The position numbers and the translations under genes are program-made. From Paraburkholderia silvatlantica (GTDB taxonomy: Bacteria; Pseudomonadota; Gammaproteobacteria; Burkholderiales; Burkholderiaceae), in contig NZ_QEOL01000017.1 in the NCBI RefSeq assembly GCF_003096715.1, forward strand, positions 1 to 64,000: a stretch of 64,000 bases of DNA, in the 5' to 3' direction. The notes below the pieces were generated by a model. It was not told where the DNA came from, searched no databases, and was given only the letters and a program-made list of their open reading frames with translations. Of this stretch, positions 35,536 through 48,574 are shown in pieces (positions within the stretch are counted from its first letter, which is position 1; each line of letters begins with the position of its first letter).

Positions 35536-37744
35536 CTATCGGCGCAGGCGCAGTATCAGCGTGCCGAGCGGCGGCAGGACGAAGGCGGCCGACTGCGGCT
35601 TGCCGTGGCTCACCACGCCCTCCGTGGTGACGAGGCCCCCGTTGCCCATGTTCGAGCCGCCGTACACTTCGGCGTCGGTGTTGAGCGCTTCTTCCCACTG
35701 TCCCGGCTGCGGCATGCCGATGCGGTAGCCGTGGCGCGGCACCGGCGTGAAGTTGCAGATCACCACGATCTCGCGGCCCGAGCCGTCCACGCGGCGCCAT
35801 GCGAGCACGCTGTTTTCGTTGTCGTCGGCAACCAGCCATTCGAAGCCGCCGGGTTCCGAGTCGAGCGTGTAGAGCGCGGGCTCGTTCGCATAGAGACGGT
35901 TGAGGTCGCGCACGAGTGTTTGGACGCCGCGGTGCAGCGGGTCGTCGAGCAGGTTCCAGTGCGGCGTGCCGTCGTGATCGAATTCGGCCATCTGCCCGAA
36001 CTCGCCGCCCATGAACAGCAGCTTCTTGCCGGGGTGCGCCCACATGAAGCCGAAATACGCGCGCAGGTTCGCGAACTTCTGCCAGCGGTCGCCCGGCATC
36101 TTGCCGAGCAGCGAGCCTTTGCCATGCACGACTTCGTCGTGCGACAGCGGCAGCACGAAGCGTTCGGACCACGCGTAGACCATCGCGAACGTCATCAGGT
36201 GATGGTGATAGCGGCGATAAACGGGGTCTTCGTGCATGTAGTGCAGCGTGTCGTGCATCCAGCCCATGTTCCACTTGAACTGGAAGCCGAGGCCGCCATC
36301 CTCGGGCCGGGCCGTGACGCCCGGCCAGGCGGTGGATTCCTCGGCAATGGTGATGACGCCGGGGCGTTGCGGAACGTATTGCGTTTCGTGATTGAGGCGC
36401 TTGAGAAACGCGATCGATTCGAGATTTTCGCGGCCGCCATAGATGTTGGGCACCCACTCGCCTTGCGCGCGCGAATAGTCGCGGTAGAGCATCGAGGCGA
36501 CCGCGTCCACGCGCAGCCCATCCACGTGATAGCGCATGAGCCACGCGAGGCCCGACGCGACGAGGAACGCGCTCACCTCGCGGCGTCCCAGGTTGTAGAT
36601 CATCGTGTTCCAGTCGGGGTGATAGCCTTCGCGCGGGTCGGCATGTTCGTAGAGCGCCGTGCCGTCGAAGTCGATGAGACCGTGCGCGTCGTTCGGGAAG
36701 TGCGCGGGCACCCAGTCGAGAATCACGCCAAGCCCGGCTGCGTGCGCGCGATCGACGAATGCCGCGAAGTCCGCCGGCGCGCCGAGACGCGCGGTGGGGG
36801 CGAACTGCGAGAGCGGCTGATAGCCCCACGAGCCGCCAAACGGGTGTTCCGCCACGGGCAGCAATTCGATGTGCGTGAAGCCCATGCCCTGCGCGTAGGG
36901 GATCAGGCGCTCGGCGAGCGCGCCCCAGTCGGGCGCGGGGGCATCGGCGCCTTGCGTGGGCAGCCACGAAGGCGCATGGACCTCGTAGACCGACATGGCG
37001 GCGCGCGCGTTCTGCCGTTCGGCGCGCGTTTGCAGCCATTCCTGATCGCGCCACGCGTAGTGATCGATCGCCTCGACCGGCGCGACGATCGAAGCGGTGC
37101 CCGGCGGGCATTCCGTCTGCAGCGCGCAGGGGTCGGCCTTGAGCGGCAGGACCGCGCCGCGCGCGCCGAGTAGCTCGTACTTGTAGCGCGCGCCGGGCGC
37201 CACACGCGGAATGAAAAGCTCCCAGACGCCCGCTTCGTGGCGCAGCCGCATGGGGTGACGCCGTCCGTCCCACGCGTTGAAGTCGCCCACCACGGAGACG
37301 CGCTTCGCATTCGGCGCCCAGACGGCGAAGCGCACGCCGGGTACGCCGTCGCACGTCGAGGGCCGCGCGCCGAGGCATTCGAGCACCGCGTAGGGGTCGC
37401 CGTCTGCAAGACGCACCAATGCTTCGTGCGAAAGCTGCGGGCCGAATGAATAGGTATCCTCGATTTCCTGGCTCACGCCATGCCAGTCGATCACGAGCCG
37501 GTAGGGCACCGCTTCCGCGAGCGGTCCTGCATAGAGTCCTGCGGGATGCACGAGCGAAAGTTCGCCGAGCGTGTGGGCGCGGTCGCGCGCCACGACACTT
37601 GCGCCCGAGGCGTTGGGCAGCCATGCGCGCACGTAGGGGGCGCCGTCCACCCAATGCAGCCCGAGCACAGAGAAAGGATCGGAGTGGTAGGCGCCGGCGA
37701 GTGCGTCGGCGTCGTGGGGAATCAGGCCGGCTTGGGGCGCGCGC

Positions 37745-37758
<14 letters not shown>
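35536..37758 (-). CDS. glgB: 1,4-alpha-glucan branching enzyme
   Basis: A 740-residue GH13 enzyme that introduces alpha-1,6 branches. It has two N-terminal carbohydrate-binding segments (DPFSVLGLHWVDGAPYVRAWLPNA… and GVRFAVWAPNAKRVSVVGDFNAWDGRRHPM). The barrel contains nucleophile Asp418 (VDGLRVDAVASMLYRDYSR), acid/base Glu473 (ITIAEESTAWPGV) and LPLSHDEVVHGKGSLLGKMPGD. The spacing of the last elements is close to that of E. coli GlgB. It overlaps the treS gene by 14 bases. In a GlgE pathway it branches the maltosyl polymer. Confidence 0.97.
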
Positions 37759-41196
<3,438 letters not shown>

Positions 41197-41200
<4 letters not shown>

Positions 41201-44200
41201 GTCGCTCCTCCGGGCGGGAAGTCCGCGTCCAGTTCGGGATGGCCCTCGATGTGCTCATCGTACTCAGCGGCGTGTTCGGGCAGCGGTTCGTCGCGCGGCA
41301 GACCGTTGGCGGGCTCGATGCGCCAGATCGCGAATGGGCGCGCATGCGGGTCGAGCCGCACGTGCTGCCAGCGCCCATGCCACGCGAAGCGCTCGCCCGT
41401 CATTTCGTCGATCACATTGAGGGGGGCGTGGTCGTCGAGGTGCCAGCGCTGGAACGTCGCCCACGAAAGTTCGAAGTCGGCGCCCTGTTCGTTGAAGGCG
41501 TCGAGATTGATGGCCACGACGATCACGTTGTCGCGCGCGGGCGTGGCCTTCTCGAAGCAGAGCAGCGAGTCGTTGCGCGCGTCGAGGAACGCGATGCCGA
41601 GATGCGTGTGCAGCGCCGGGTTGGCGCGCCGGATGCGGTTGAGCGCGGCGATCTCCGCGACGATGTTGCCGGGGCGATGCCAGTCCCATGCGCGCAGCTG
41701 ATATTTTTCGGAGTCCAGATATTCCTCCGAATTGGGCATGGCGCGCCCTTCGCACAGCTCGAACCCGCAGTACACGCCCCACAGCCCGGAGAGCGTCGCG
41801 GCCAGCGCCGCGCGGATCAGGAAGCTCGAGCGCGCGCCGGTCTGCAAATGGCGCGGATTGATGTCGGGTGTGTTGACGAAGAAGTTCGGCCGATAGAAGT
41901 CGCGCACTTCGGTTTGCGTGAGTTCCGTGAGGTACTCGGTGAAATCGCGCTTCGATTCGCGCCACGTGAAGTAGGTGTACGACTGCGAGAAGCCGAGCTT
42001 GGCGAGCCGGTACATGAGGCGCGGTCGCGTGAAGGCTTCGGAGAGGAAGATCACGTCGGGGTGGCGCGCGCGCACGTCGGCGATCATCCATTCCCAGAAC
42101 GGCAGCGGTTTCGTGTGCGGGTTGTCCACGCGGAAAATGCGCACACCCGTATCTACCCAGAACAGGATCGCGTCGCGCAGCGCGAGCCACAAATCAGGTT
42201 TCGAGTCGTGCGCGTAGAACTCGGGGTTCACGATGTCCTGGTACTTCTTCGGCGGGTTTTCGGCGTAGCGCAGCGTGCCGTCGGGCCGCCATGCGAACCA
42301 GGTGGGATGCGCCTTCAGCCACGGGTGGTCCGGCGAGCATTGAATCGCGAAATCGAGTGCGATTTCGAGGCCTTGTTCGCGCGCCGCGGCGAGCATGCGG
42401 CAGAAGTCCTCGAGCGTGCCCAGTTGCGGATGCACGGCAGTGTGGCCGCCTTCGGCTGCGCCGATCGCATAGGGGCTGCCCACGTCGCCGGGCTGCGCAT
42501 TGAGCGTGTTGTTGCGCCCCTTGCGGTTCGCGAGGCCGATGGGGTGGATCGGCGGAAAGTACAGCACGTCGAAGCCCATTTCGCGAATGCGCGGCATCTT
42601 CGCGATCACGTCGTCGAAGGTGCCGTGGCGCGATTCGTCGTCGCTCATCGAGCGCGGGAAGATCTCGTACCAGCTCGCGAAGCGCGCGGCGCCGCGCTCC
42701 GCATCCACGCGGCCCACGACCGTGTCGCGCGAAAGGAACGGGCGGTGGCGCGCGGCGCGCACGGCCGCGGCCGTCGACGGCGCGGCGATGATCGCGCAAC
42801 GTGTTTCGGTGTCCGCAGCAATGAAGCGCTTGACGACGGCGTCGAGCGTTTCGTTTGCGCGCTTCTGGTCGTCGTCGCCCGTGCCCGATGTTTCCGCGGT
42901 GGCGAGCACTAGGGCGAACAGGCGGCTCGCTTCCTCCAGCTCCAGATCGACGGGCTGGTTCGCCGCGCGCTTCTTGTGCAAATGTTCCGCGAGCGAGGCG
43001 AAGTCGTCGCGCCACGCGATCACGACGTACTCGTAGCGTCCGATGCGATCGAGCGGAATGTGGCCCGCCCACAGGTCGGTGCCGGCGGGCGGCACAGGCG
43101 ACATCGGCGACTCGTGCCAGGCGGTTTCGTCGGCGGCGCGCCAGAGCACGGCGGCGTCGATGCGGTCGTGGCCCTCCGCGAAGATGGCGGCGCGCACTTC
43201 GCAGCGCTCGCCCACGGTGCGCTTCGCGGCGAAGCGTCCGTGATCGACCGAGGGCTGTGTGCTCTCGATGGCGATGCGCGGCGCCGCGATCGCTTCGAGC
43301 ACGCTCTTGTGGCCGCTCGTGTCGGTCTTGCCGCGATCTTCGGGCGGCGCGAGCACCACGTACGGACTCGTGAGCGCGCGGAACATCCAGCATGCGCCGG
43401 CGGGCAGCGTGAATGCGTCGGGGATCGCGCTCGCGTCGCGCGGCGCGGGCAGGCGTGCGCCGCGCAGCGTCTCGGCGTCGAGCGGCGCGAAGCGCGTGAA
43501 ACCGCCAGGCACACCGTCGAGCAGGCGCGCGAGGTCCACGCGCACAGGCGCGGCGAGCGCGGGATTGACAAGCGTGAGGATGGCCTCGTCCGCCTCGCGC
43601 AGGTCCGCGCGGTCGCCGCGCAAGAGCGCCGCGACACTGGCGCCAGGCCCACTGAGCGCGCGCAGTTCGCCGTTGGTCTGCAGCGTCCATGTTTCGCGTT
43701 GCAACGCGTTGGCGTGCGCGACATCGGCGCTCAGATCGAAGGGGGCGCGCGCCTTCGCGGCTTCCCACGCCTGCGCGCTGTTGCCGCTGTGCGAAATCGC
43801 TTCGTCCACGCCATATTCGAAACCCATCGGCATGAGCCAGCCGGTGCCGAGCGCGGCTGCCGCGCGCAGCATGCGGCGATAGGCGCGCTCGACTGCGCGC
43901 GCATCGGCGGCGCCTTCCTGGTCGTGCGCGTAGCGCGCGCCATAAGGCGCTTCTGGAAACGTTATCGGCGAGCCCACGCGGCGCAACGCGGCGTGTTCCT
44001 CGACCATCCAGCTCGACGAGAAGTCCCACCAGCGCAGCGAGGAGAACACCGCGTCGAAGCCCGCACCTTCGAGGTGCGTGATCGCCTCGCGCGGCAGGCC
44101 AGGCGTTGCGGCGAGCCAGCGTGTCTGCGGAAAGCGTGCGCGCACGGCATCGAAGATCGCGCGCAACACATGGGGCGGCGTGCGGTGCGGGGAGTCCACG

Positions 44201-44700
44201 CGAAAGCCGCCGATGCCCGCTTCGACGAGCGCGATGGCGCGTGCCGTCCACCATGCGATGAGCGGCGCGCTCGCGCGCTCGAAATCGGCATAGGCGACAT
44301 TGGCTTCGCGATGGCCGTGGCGTGGGTCGAGGCGGGCGTCTTCGGGCTCGAAGGGATGGAACCACTCGGGATGCGCGGCGTAGAGTGCGCCGTCGGCGGC
44401 GCTGCGATCGAGTACGAGATCGGCAAGCAGCGTGATGCCGCGCGATTGTGCCGCGAGTGCGAGTTCGCGCACGGCGTCGTCTGTGGAAAGCTTGCTGCCG
44501 AAGGCCGGGTTCAGGCGCGCATGGTCGGCGACGATGCGGTCGTCGCCCGACGCGCCCGAGGCGAACAGCGCGCCGATCAGGACGTGGTCGAAGCCAAGCG
44601 ACGCCGCGCGGGCGATGTGTGCCGGCCACGCGTCGAGTGGTCCTGCCAGGACGGAATGGACGAAGTAGATCCGCGGCGCATAGGCGTGGGGAGGTTCCAT
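41197..44700 (-). CDS. glgE: Maltose-1-phosphate maltosyltransferase GlgE with extra N-terminal GH13-like domain
   Basis: A 1,167-residue protein, against ~660-700 for Streptomyces or Mycobacterium GlgE. The GlgE part begins near residue 475 (DHGRFAAKRTVGERCEVRAAIF). It holds YEIFPRSM, FPPIHPIG, ALDFAIQCSPDHPWL, nucleophile Asp859 (GVRIFRVDNPHTKP) and acid/base Glu888 (IFLSEAFTRP), spaced as in characterised GlgE. Residues 1-~470 look like a second GH13 barrel: GGFRVDSPHRTP (Asp169) aligns with the nucleophile segment. The acid position, also 29 residues later, is Ala198 (WLAATPGLP). First gene of the operon. No clear promoter was found. Confidence 0.93.
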
Positions 44701-45060
44701 CGGTCGTATTCCAGGTACGTCAGGCGAAGGGGATGCAAGTCGGGGGTTAGCCGAGATGCGATCGCGCCGCCCGGGGGCTGCCGGAGCGTGCCGCGCTGCG
44801 CATGGTGGACAGGCACCTGTTCAGAGTAGTGCAAGAGCAGGCCGGAACCAAACCGCTTGCGCCGCGGGGCGACTTGCAGGGGAGGTCGAGCAAGGCACAT
44901 GCCCATGAGCGACATAGGGGCTGTTATTCGCATGAACAGGCCATCGGCGCGGGCGGCGCGCGAGAGGCGCGCGTTCGCGAAGGCCGAGCGCAAAGGCGGG
45001 AGGATCGAGGGGAGAAACCGGCGGCGATTGCCGGTATCCGTTGCAGCGGCGAAAAACGGG
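44701..45060. other. Intergenic region upstream of glgE
   Basis: Both neighbours read on the minus strand, so this 360-base stretch should carry the promoter of the seven-gene glgE operon. I see no convincing -35/-10 pair, terminator or small gene. Two overlapping plus-strand ORFs here lack ribosome sites and domains. Confidence 0.4.
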
Positions 45061-45717
45061 TCAACTACCGACCATGCTCGCGGCGATGTTTACGCACAGC
45101 CCTAGCACAGAAACGTTGAAATAGAACGACAAAATCGACTGCGCGAGCACACCGCGCCGCGCGCTGCGCCCGCGCAGGCCGATATCGGCGGTTTGCGACG
45201 CGCAGGCGATGGTGAACGAGAAGTACAGAAAGTCCCAGTAGTTCGGCGCGAGCTTTTGGTCGGGAAACGCGAGAGCGGGTTCGTTGGGATCGGAGCCGTA
45301 GTAGAGGCGCGCGTAGTGCAGCGTGAAGATGGTGGGAATCAGGAACCACGCCCCGATGAGCGTGAGCCCCGTGAGCAGCGAATGCAGCACTTTCGAGGCC
45401 GTGTCGAGATCCTTCGTCGTGCCCAGTTCGATGACGATGGCGACGATGCTCGCCACCGTTGCGGTGCAGATGAGAAACAGCACGGTGCCCGCGTTTTCGT
45501 CTTCGCGGCGGGCGTTCGCGCGCACGCTCTCCTCGTTTGCGAACACCATGTGCAGCCAGATCAGCACGAGGTAGGTCCACACCGTTGCGTCCCAGCCGAG
45601 CAGGACGCGCGCGGAAGTGCGGATCGAGGCGGGCGCGAGCGCGCCGAGCACGATGCCCACGGCGATGGCGATCATCATGTGCGGCCGGTTGCGCAGTACC
45701 AGCGGAATGAAGTTCAT
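45061..45717 (-). CDS. DUF1345 family membrane protein
   Basis: A 218-residue integral membrane protein with about five to six hydrophobic helices. It begins NFIPLVLRNRPHMMIAIAVGIVLG. The family segment IPTIFTLHYARLYY and the later NYWDFLYFSFTIACASQTADIGL are recognisable as DUF1345. The latter resembles the pore-like motif of small K+ channels, but function is not established. The start at 45717 is chosen because homology and the first helix begin there. Upstream in-frame codons cover a repetitive GC-rich stretch. Confidence 0.8.
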   Translation of the reverse strand: MNFIPLVLRNRPHMMIAIAVGIVLGALAPASIRTSARVLLGWDATVWTYLVLIWLHMVFANEESVRANARREDENAGTVLFLICTATVASIVAIVIELGTTKDLDTASKVLHSLLTGLTLIGAWFLIPTIFTLHYARLYYGSDPNEPALAFPDQKLAPNYWDFLYFSFTIACASQTADIGLRGRSARRGVLAQSILSFYFNVSVLGLCVNIAASMVGS

Positions 45718-46042
45718 GGCGTGGCGAGAATTGGCGCGGGTTGGCGCGGGTTGACGCGGTTGGCAACTGATTGCGGCGATTCTACCGTGCGCGGCCCGCC
45801 ATGATGACGCGCTGTTCACCACCACGGCCGCCCAGGCCGCGGCGCTCGCGCCCAGGCTCAATAACTCTGGAACGACGGGGCTTGGCGGCGTTCGCGCCGG
45901 CAGTCGCATCTGCAAACGCGTGTGCTTTGAGAGCAGGCACGCCGCTTGCATGGTGTCTAACTCGTGACGCGCCTGTCGCTATCGAATTTTTTACGATATT
46001 TGGCGCTCATATGGTCCACTCACACAGCGCTATGATGAAGTG
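45718..46042. other. Divergent intergenic region with 10-bp tandem repeats
   Basis: This 325-base region separates the DUF1345 gene (minus) from the metallophosphatase gene (plus). Three near-identical 10-bp units TTGGCGCGGG / TTGGCGCGGG / TTGACGCGGT lie at 45731-45760, just upstream of the DUF1345 start. TATGAT at 46031-46036 is a possible -10, too close to the phosphatase start to be convincing. No gene is evident. Confidence 0.4.
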
Positions 46043-46783
46043 ATGACGCATACACCCGACGCTCTCGTGCAGCACCATGCCGCCAACCTTGCAGGTCGCG
46101 ACTTCGTAGTAGGCGATTTGCATGGTTGCGTGGAGGCGTTGCGCTATCTTTTGCGCGAAGTCGAGTTCGACACCGCGCGTGACCGGCTGTTTTCGGTGGG
46201 CGATCTCGTTGACCGGGGCGAGCGCGAGCAGTGCGAACAGGCGCTCGCGCTGCTCGACAAGCCATGGTTCTACGCCGTGCTCGGCAATCACGAAGACGCG
46301 CTGTGCGCCGTGGCCGAAGGGCGGATGCCGCGCAACCGCTGGTATGGCATCGGCGGCGGCTGGGCGCAGAGCGTGCCCGACGCCGAACTCGTGCATTACG
46401 CGCAACGGCTGCGCCAATTGCCGCTTGCGCGCGTGGTGGGCGAGGGCGAGAAGCGCTTCAATGTCATCCACGCGGAATTTTTTGGCGACGACGCCGCGCT
46501 CGACAGCGGCCAGTTCGATTCCGACGTGCGCGAACGCCTGCTTTGGGGCCGCGATCTCGTGCTCGGTACAGGCGACCCGACCCGCCACGGGCTCTCGCTC
46601 ACGTTCTGCGGGCATACGCCGGTGCGCGAAGTGCGGCAGATCGGCGCGCAGGTGTTCATCGACACCGGGGCGTTCATCACCGAAGGACGCCTCACCATGG
46701 TCGAGGCGCTGACGTCGCGCATCTGGTCTGTCCCGCAGGTCGAAGCGCTCGCGCACGGCGCGGCCGCGATCGTGCTGCCCTGA
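46043..46783 (+). CDS. Metallophosphoesterase (PrpA-like Ser/Thr phosphatase)
   Basis: A 246-residue cytoplasmic calcineurin-fold phosphatase. The metal-binding motifs are in the standard order: FVVGDLHGCVEAL, FSVGDLVDRG, VLGNHEDAL, then a later metal-ligand histidine (VIHAEF) and TFCGHTPVREV. This is the pattern of bacteriophage-lambda-type and PrpA protein phosphatases. The substrate is unknown. A GTG directly before ATG 46043 could also serve as start. It is monocistronic, converging on the RES toxin gene. Confidence 0.88.
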   Translation: MTHTPDALVQHHAANLAGRDFVVGDLHGCVEALRYLLREVEFDTARDRLFSVGDLVDRGEREQCEQALALLDKPWFYAVLGNHEDALCAVAEGRMPRNRWYGIGGGWAQSVPDAELVHYAQRLRQLPLARVVGEGEKRFNVIHAEFFGDDAALDSGQFDSDVRERLLWGRDLVLGTGDPTRHGLSLTFCGHTPVREVRQIGAQVFIDTGAFITEGRLTMVEALTSRIWSVPQVEALAHGAAAIVLP

Positions 46784-46827
46784 GGCCCGGGGCCTGGCGC
46801 CTGCCGGTCTCCCGTTAGCCGCTCGGA

Positions 46828-47529
46828 CTATACGATGCGGTTCAACTCGAACACCATGTCGATGGTGTGCCCATTCCAGTTGTATTCCAGATATGCCGCG
46901 TGATGGCACGCGCGCAGCAGCGTCGTGCTGAGGGCGGCGAGGCATTCGCCGCCCTCGTCGCGCACCGACGGATACGCAATGCCCGGCGCACGCGCCTCGC
47001 GGGCGGCGCGGCCCAGCGCCTGGCCGGCCGTGTAGTCGTCGGGCGAGAGCACGCCCGGGTCGAGCGCGGGGTCGTCGCGCAGATCGATCACCTCGCCGTG
47101 TGCGATCACCGTATAGAGCCGCATTTGCTGGCGGATGGGCGGCTCGTTCGTGGCCGCGAGAAAAAGCCCCGAGTGATAGCGCGTTTCCGCCACGGCGGTC
47201 GCGCGCGAGCGCGCGCAGTAGAACACACCGTAGGTGCCGTCGGAAAAGCGGCTGCCTTGCGGATTCAAGTGCGTGAAGGCCGCCATGATCGGCCCGTAAC
47301 CGGGACCGAAGCGGCGCTCCTCGCGCGGCACGAGGTCGAGGTCGCCGGTTTCGGTGCGCAAGCGGTCGTTGGTGAGCGCCTCGAGCGCGTAGAGCGCCTC
47401 GAAGTCGTCCGCGGAAGCCACACGATCGAACAGGTTCACGGCGGGAAACCGGGTGGGAATCACCCTGAACGCGGGTGACCACGTGAACTGCGCGCTGCGC
47501 CAGCGGTCTTGCCAGTTCGTTTGCGTCAC
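46828..47529 (-). CDS. RES-domain toxin
   Basis: A 233-residue RES-domain protein, the toxin of a type II RES/Xre module. Known RES toxins degrade or phosphorolyse NAD+. The conserved Arg, Glu and Ser are placed as expected: FRVIPTRF near the N-terminus, AVAETRYHSGLFLA and IAYPSVRDEGGECLA. It starts at GTG 47529, which overlaps the antitoxin stop (GTGA), so translation is coupled. An 84-codon extension further upstream lies in another frame over the antitoxin gene and is rejected. Neighbouring antitoxin and operator support the assignment. Confidence 0.9.
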   Translation of the reverse strand: MTQTNWQDRWRSAQFTWSPAFRVIPTRFPAVNLFDRVASADDFEALYALEALTNDRLRTETGDLDLVPREERRFGPGYGPIMAAFTHLNPQGSRFSDGTYGVFYCARSRATAVAETRYHSGLFLAATNEPPIRQQMRLYTVIAHGEVIDLRDDPALDPGVLSPDDYTAGQALGRAAREARAPGIAYPSVRDEGGECLAALSTTLLRACHHAAYLEYNWNGHTIDMVFELNRIV

Positions 47530-47954
47530 GCCCAGCCGCCTCGCATTGCGTCGAGATACTGGCGCACCGCCACGAGGTCGCTGACGTTGCCGGCCAGCAT
47601 GCGGTCGAGCGCGCGCCGTCCGCCAAAGGGCGGCGCGCTGTTGGGACGCTTGATCCAGGTATCGGCGGAGGCGGGTTGGGGCAGGAGAATCTGTAGCGCC
47701 TTGTAGATGCCGAGCAGCAGCGAAAGGCGTTCGAGTGTGTCGCGGCCGAGCCGGGCGGTTTGCGGGGACTGCTTCCACTTGAAGAACGTGGATCGGCCCG
47801 GCGAGCCGAGCAGAATAATCTGCTCTTCGGCGCTCAGGTTCCAGTCGCTCGCTATGCGGAAGAACGCCCTGAGCCCCGCTGCCGACATTTCGGTGAGCGA
47901 GGGCTCGGCGCCGGGACGTCGTGACGGAGTGAGGGAAGCAGTGGCGGGTGGCAT
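47526..47954 (-). CDS. MbcA/ParS/Xre-type antitoxin
   Basis: A 142-residue antitoxin of the Xre/MbcA/ParS family. The N-terminal half holds a helix-turn-helix-like DNA-binding region (NLSAEEQIILLGSPGRSTFFKWKQ, then ERLSLLLGIYKALQILL). The C-terminal half is the DUF2384 toxin-binding region ending RRALDRMLAGNVSDLVAVRQYLDAMRGGW. It should neutralise the RES toxin and repress its own promoter. An inverted repeat sits in the promoter spacer just upstream (47992-48007). First gene of the two-gene operon. Confidence 0.9.
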   Translation of the reverse strand: MPPATASLTPSRRPGAEPSLTEMSAAGLRAFFRIASDWNLSAEEQIILLGSPGRSTFFKWKQSPQTARLGRDTLERLSLLLGIYKALQILLPQPASADTWIKRPNSAPPFGGRRALDRMLAGNVSDLVAVRQYLDAMRGGWA

Positions 47955-47986
47955 GGTGGTCGAGTCCTGAATTGAACTTTTAGTAG

Positions 47987-48014
47987 ATATTAGTCCATGT
48001 ATGGATTATTGCAA
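47987..48014 (-). promoter_or_regulatory. Promoter and operator of the RES/Xre operon
   Basis: On the minus strand TTGCAA (48009-48014), a 16-nt spacer and TAATAT (47987-47992) form a promoter. The spacer is almost filled by the inverted repeat AGTCCAT-GT-ATGGATT (47992-48007, one mismatch). Antitoxin bound there would block RNA polymerase directly. Confidence 0.55.
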
Positions 48015-48026
48015 GGTTCGACTCGG

Positions 48027-48032
48027 TATAAT
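48027..48032 (+). promoter_or_regulatory. -10 element for the His-rich secreted protein
   Basis: A perfect TATAAT lies 37 bases upstream of the GTG at 48070. No good -35 is seen at 16-18 nt. The hexamer is 20 bases from the RES/Xre operator, so the two divergent promoters may influence one another. Confidence 0.4.
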
Positions 48033-48069
48033 CCTCGCCGGACATTGGGACGGCATTGGGGAGAGACGG

Positions 48070-48567
48070 GTGCGGGCAGGCATATTGATGGTCGCGGCGA
48101 TGGTATTTGCCGCGCCGGTTTGGGCATGGGGACAGGGGAAGACGGCCGGAGCGCATGCCGGGCAGGGCGCGGCGGCTGCGCAACAGTCGCATGGCGGGCA
48201 GGCGTCCAAAGCGCGCGGCGGCCACGCGGGGGCCGCGTCGCACACGGCCGGACGTCATACGCACGCGACGGGTTCCACCGATGCGAGCGCCCCGCGCCAT
48301 GTTGCGAAGGCCGGCAAGCCGTCGCACGCGAAGCTCCACGCGGCGGCGCAGCGGCACACGCCCGGCGAGACCCACGCGGCAGTACGCCGCCATCATCCGG
48401 CTTCTGGCGCGGTACCCGCGCCCAAAACCGTCACGCAAAAGCGTCCCGCGCCGAAGCCGGCCGCCGTGCGGCCCGCGCCACGCCACAAGCTCGTGGTGGA
48501 TGCGCCTCCGCCGTCCATCCAGCGTGCGATTCCTGTGCCGCATGCGTTGCCGCCCATCCTGAGCTGA
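48070..48567 (+). CDS. Secreted basic His/Ala-rich protein, function unknown
   Basis: A 165-residue exported protein with no recognised domain. A signal peptide (VRAGILMVAAMVFAAPVWA) precedes a mature part dominated by Ala, His, Gly, Lys and Pro (SHGGQASKARGGHAGAASH, HHPASGAVPAPK, KRPAPKPAAVRPAPRHK). The low-complexity, positively charged nature suggests binding of envelope polymers or metals. The start at GTG 48070 is chosen because GGGGAGAG lies five bases upstream and the signal peptide begins there. An ATG at 48001 lies inside the operator. It is divergent from the RES/Xre operon. Confidence 0.6.
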   Translation: MRAGILMVAAMVFAAPVWAWGQGKTAGAHAGQGAAAAQQSHGGQASKARGGHAGAASHTAGRHTHATGSTDASAPRHVAKAGKPSHAKLHAAAQRHTPGETHAAVRRHHPASGAVPAPKTVTQKRPAPKPAAVRPAPRHKLVVDAPPPSIQRAIPVPHALPPILS

Positions 48568-48574
48568 GCGCCAT

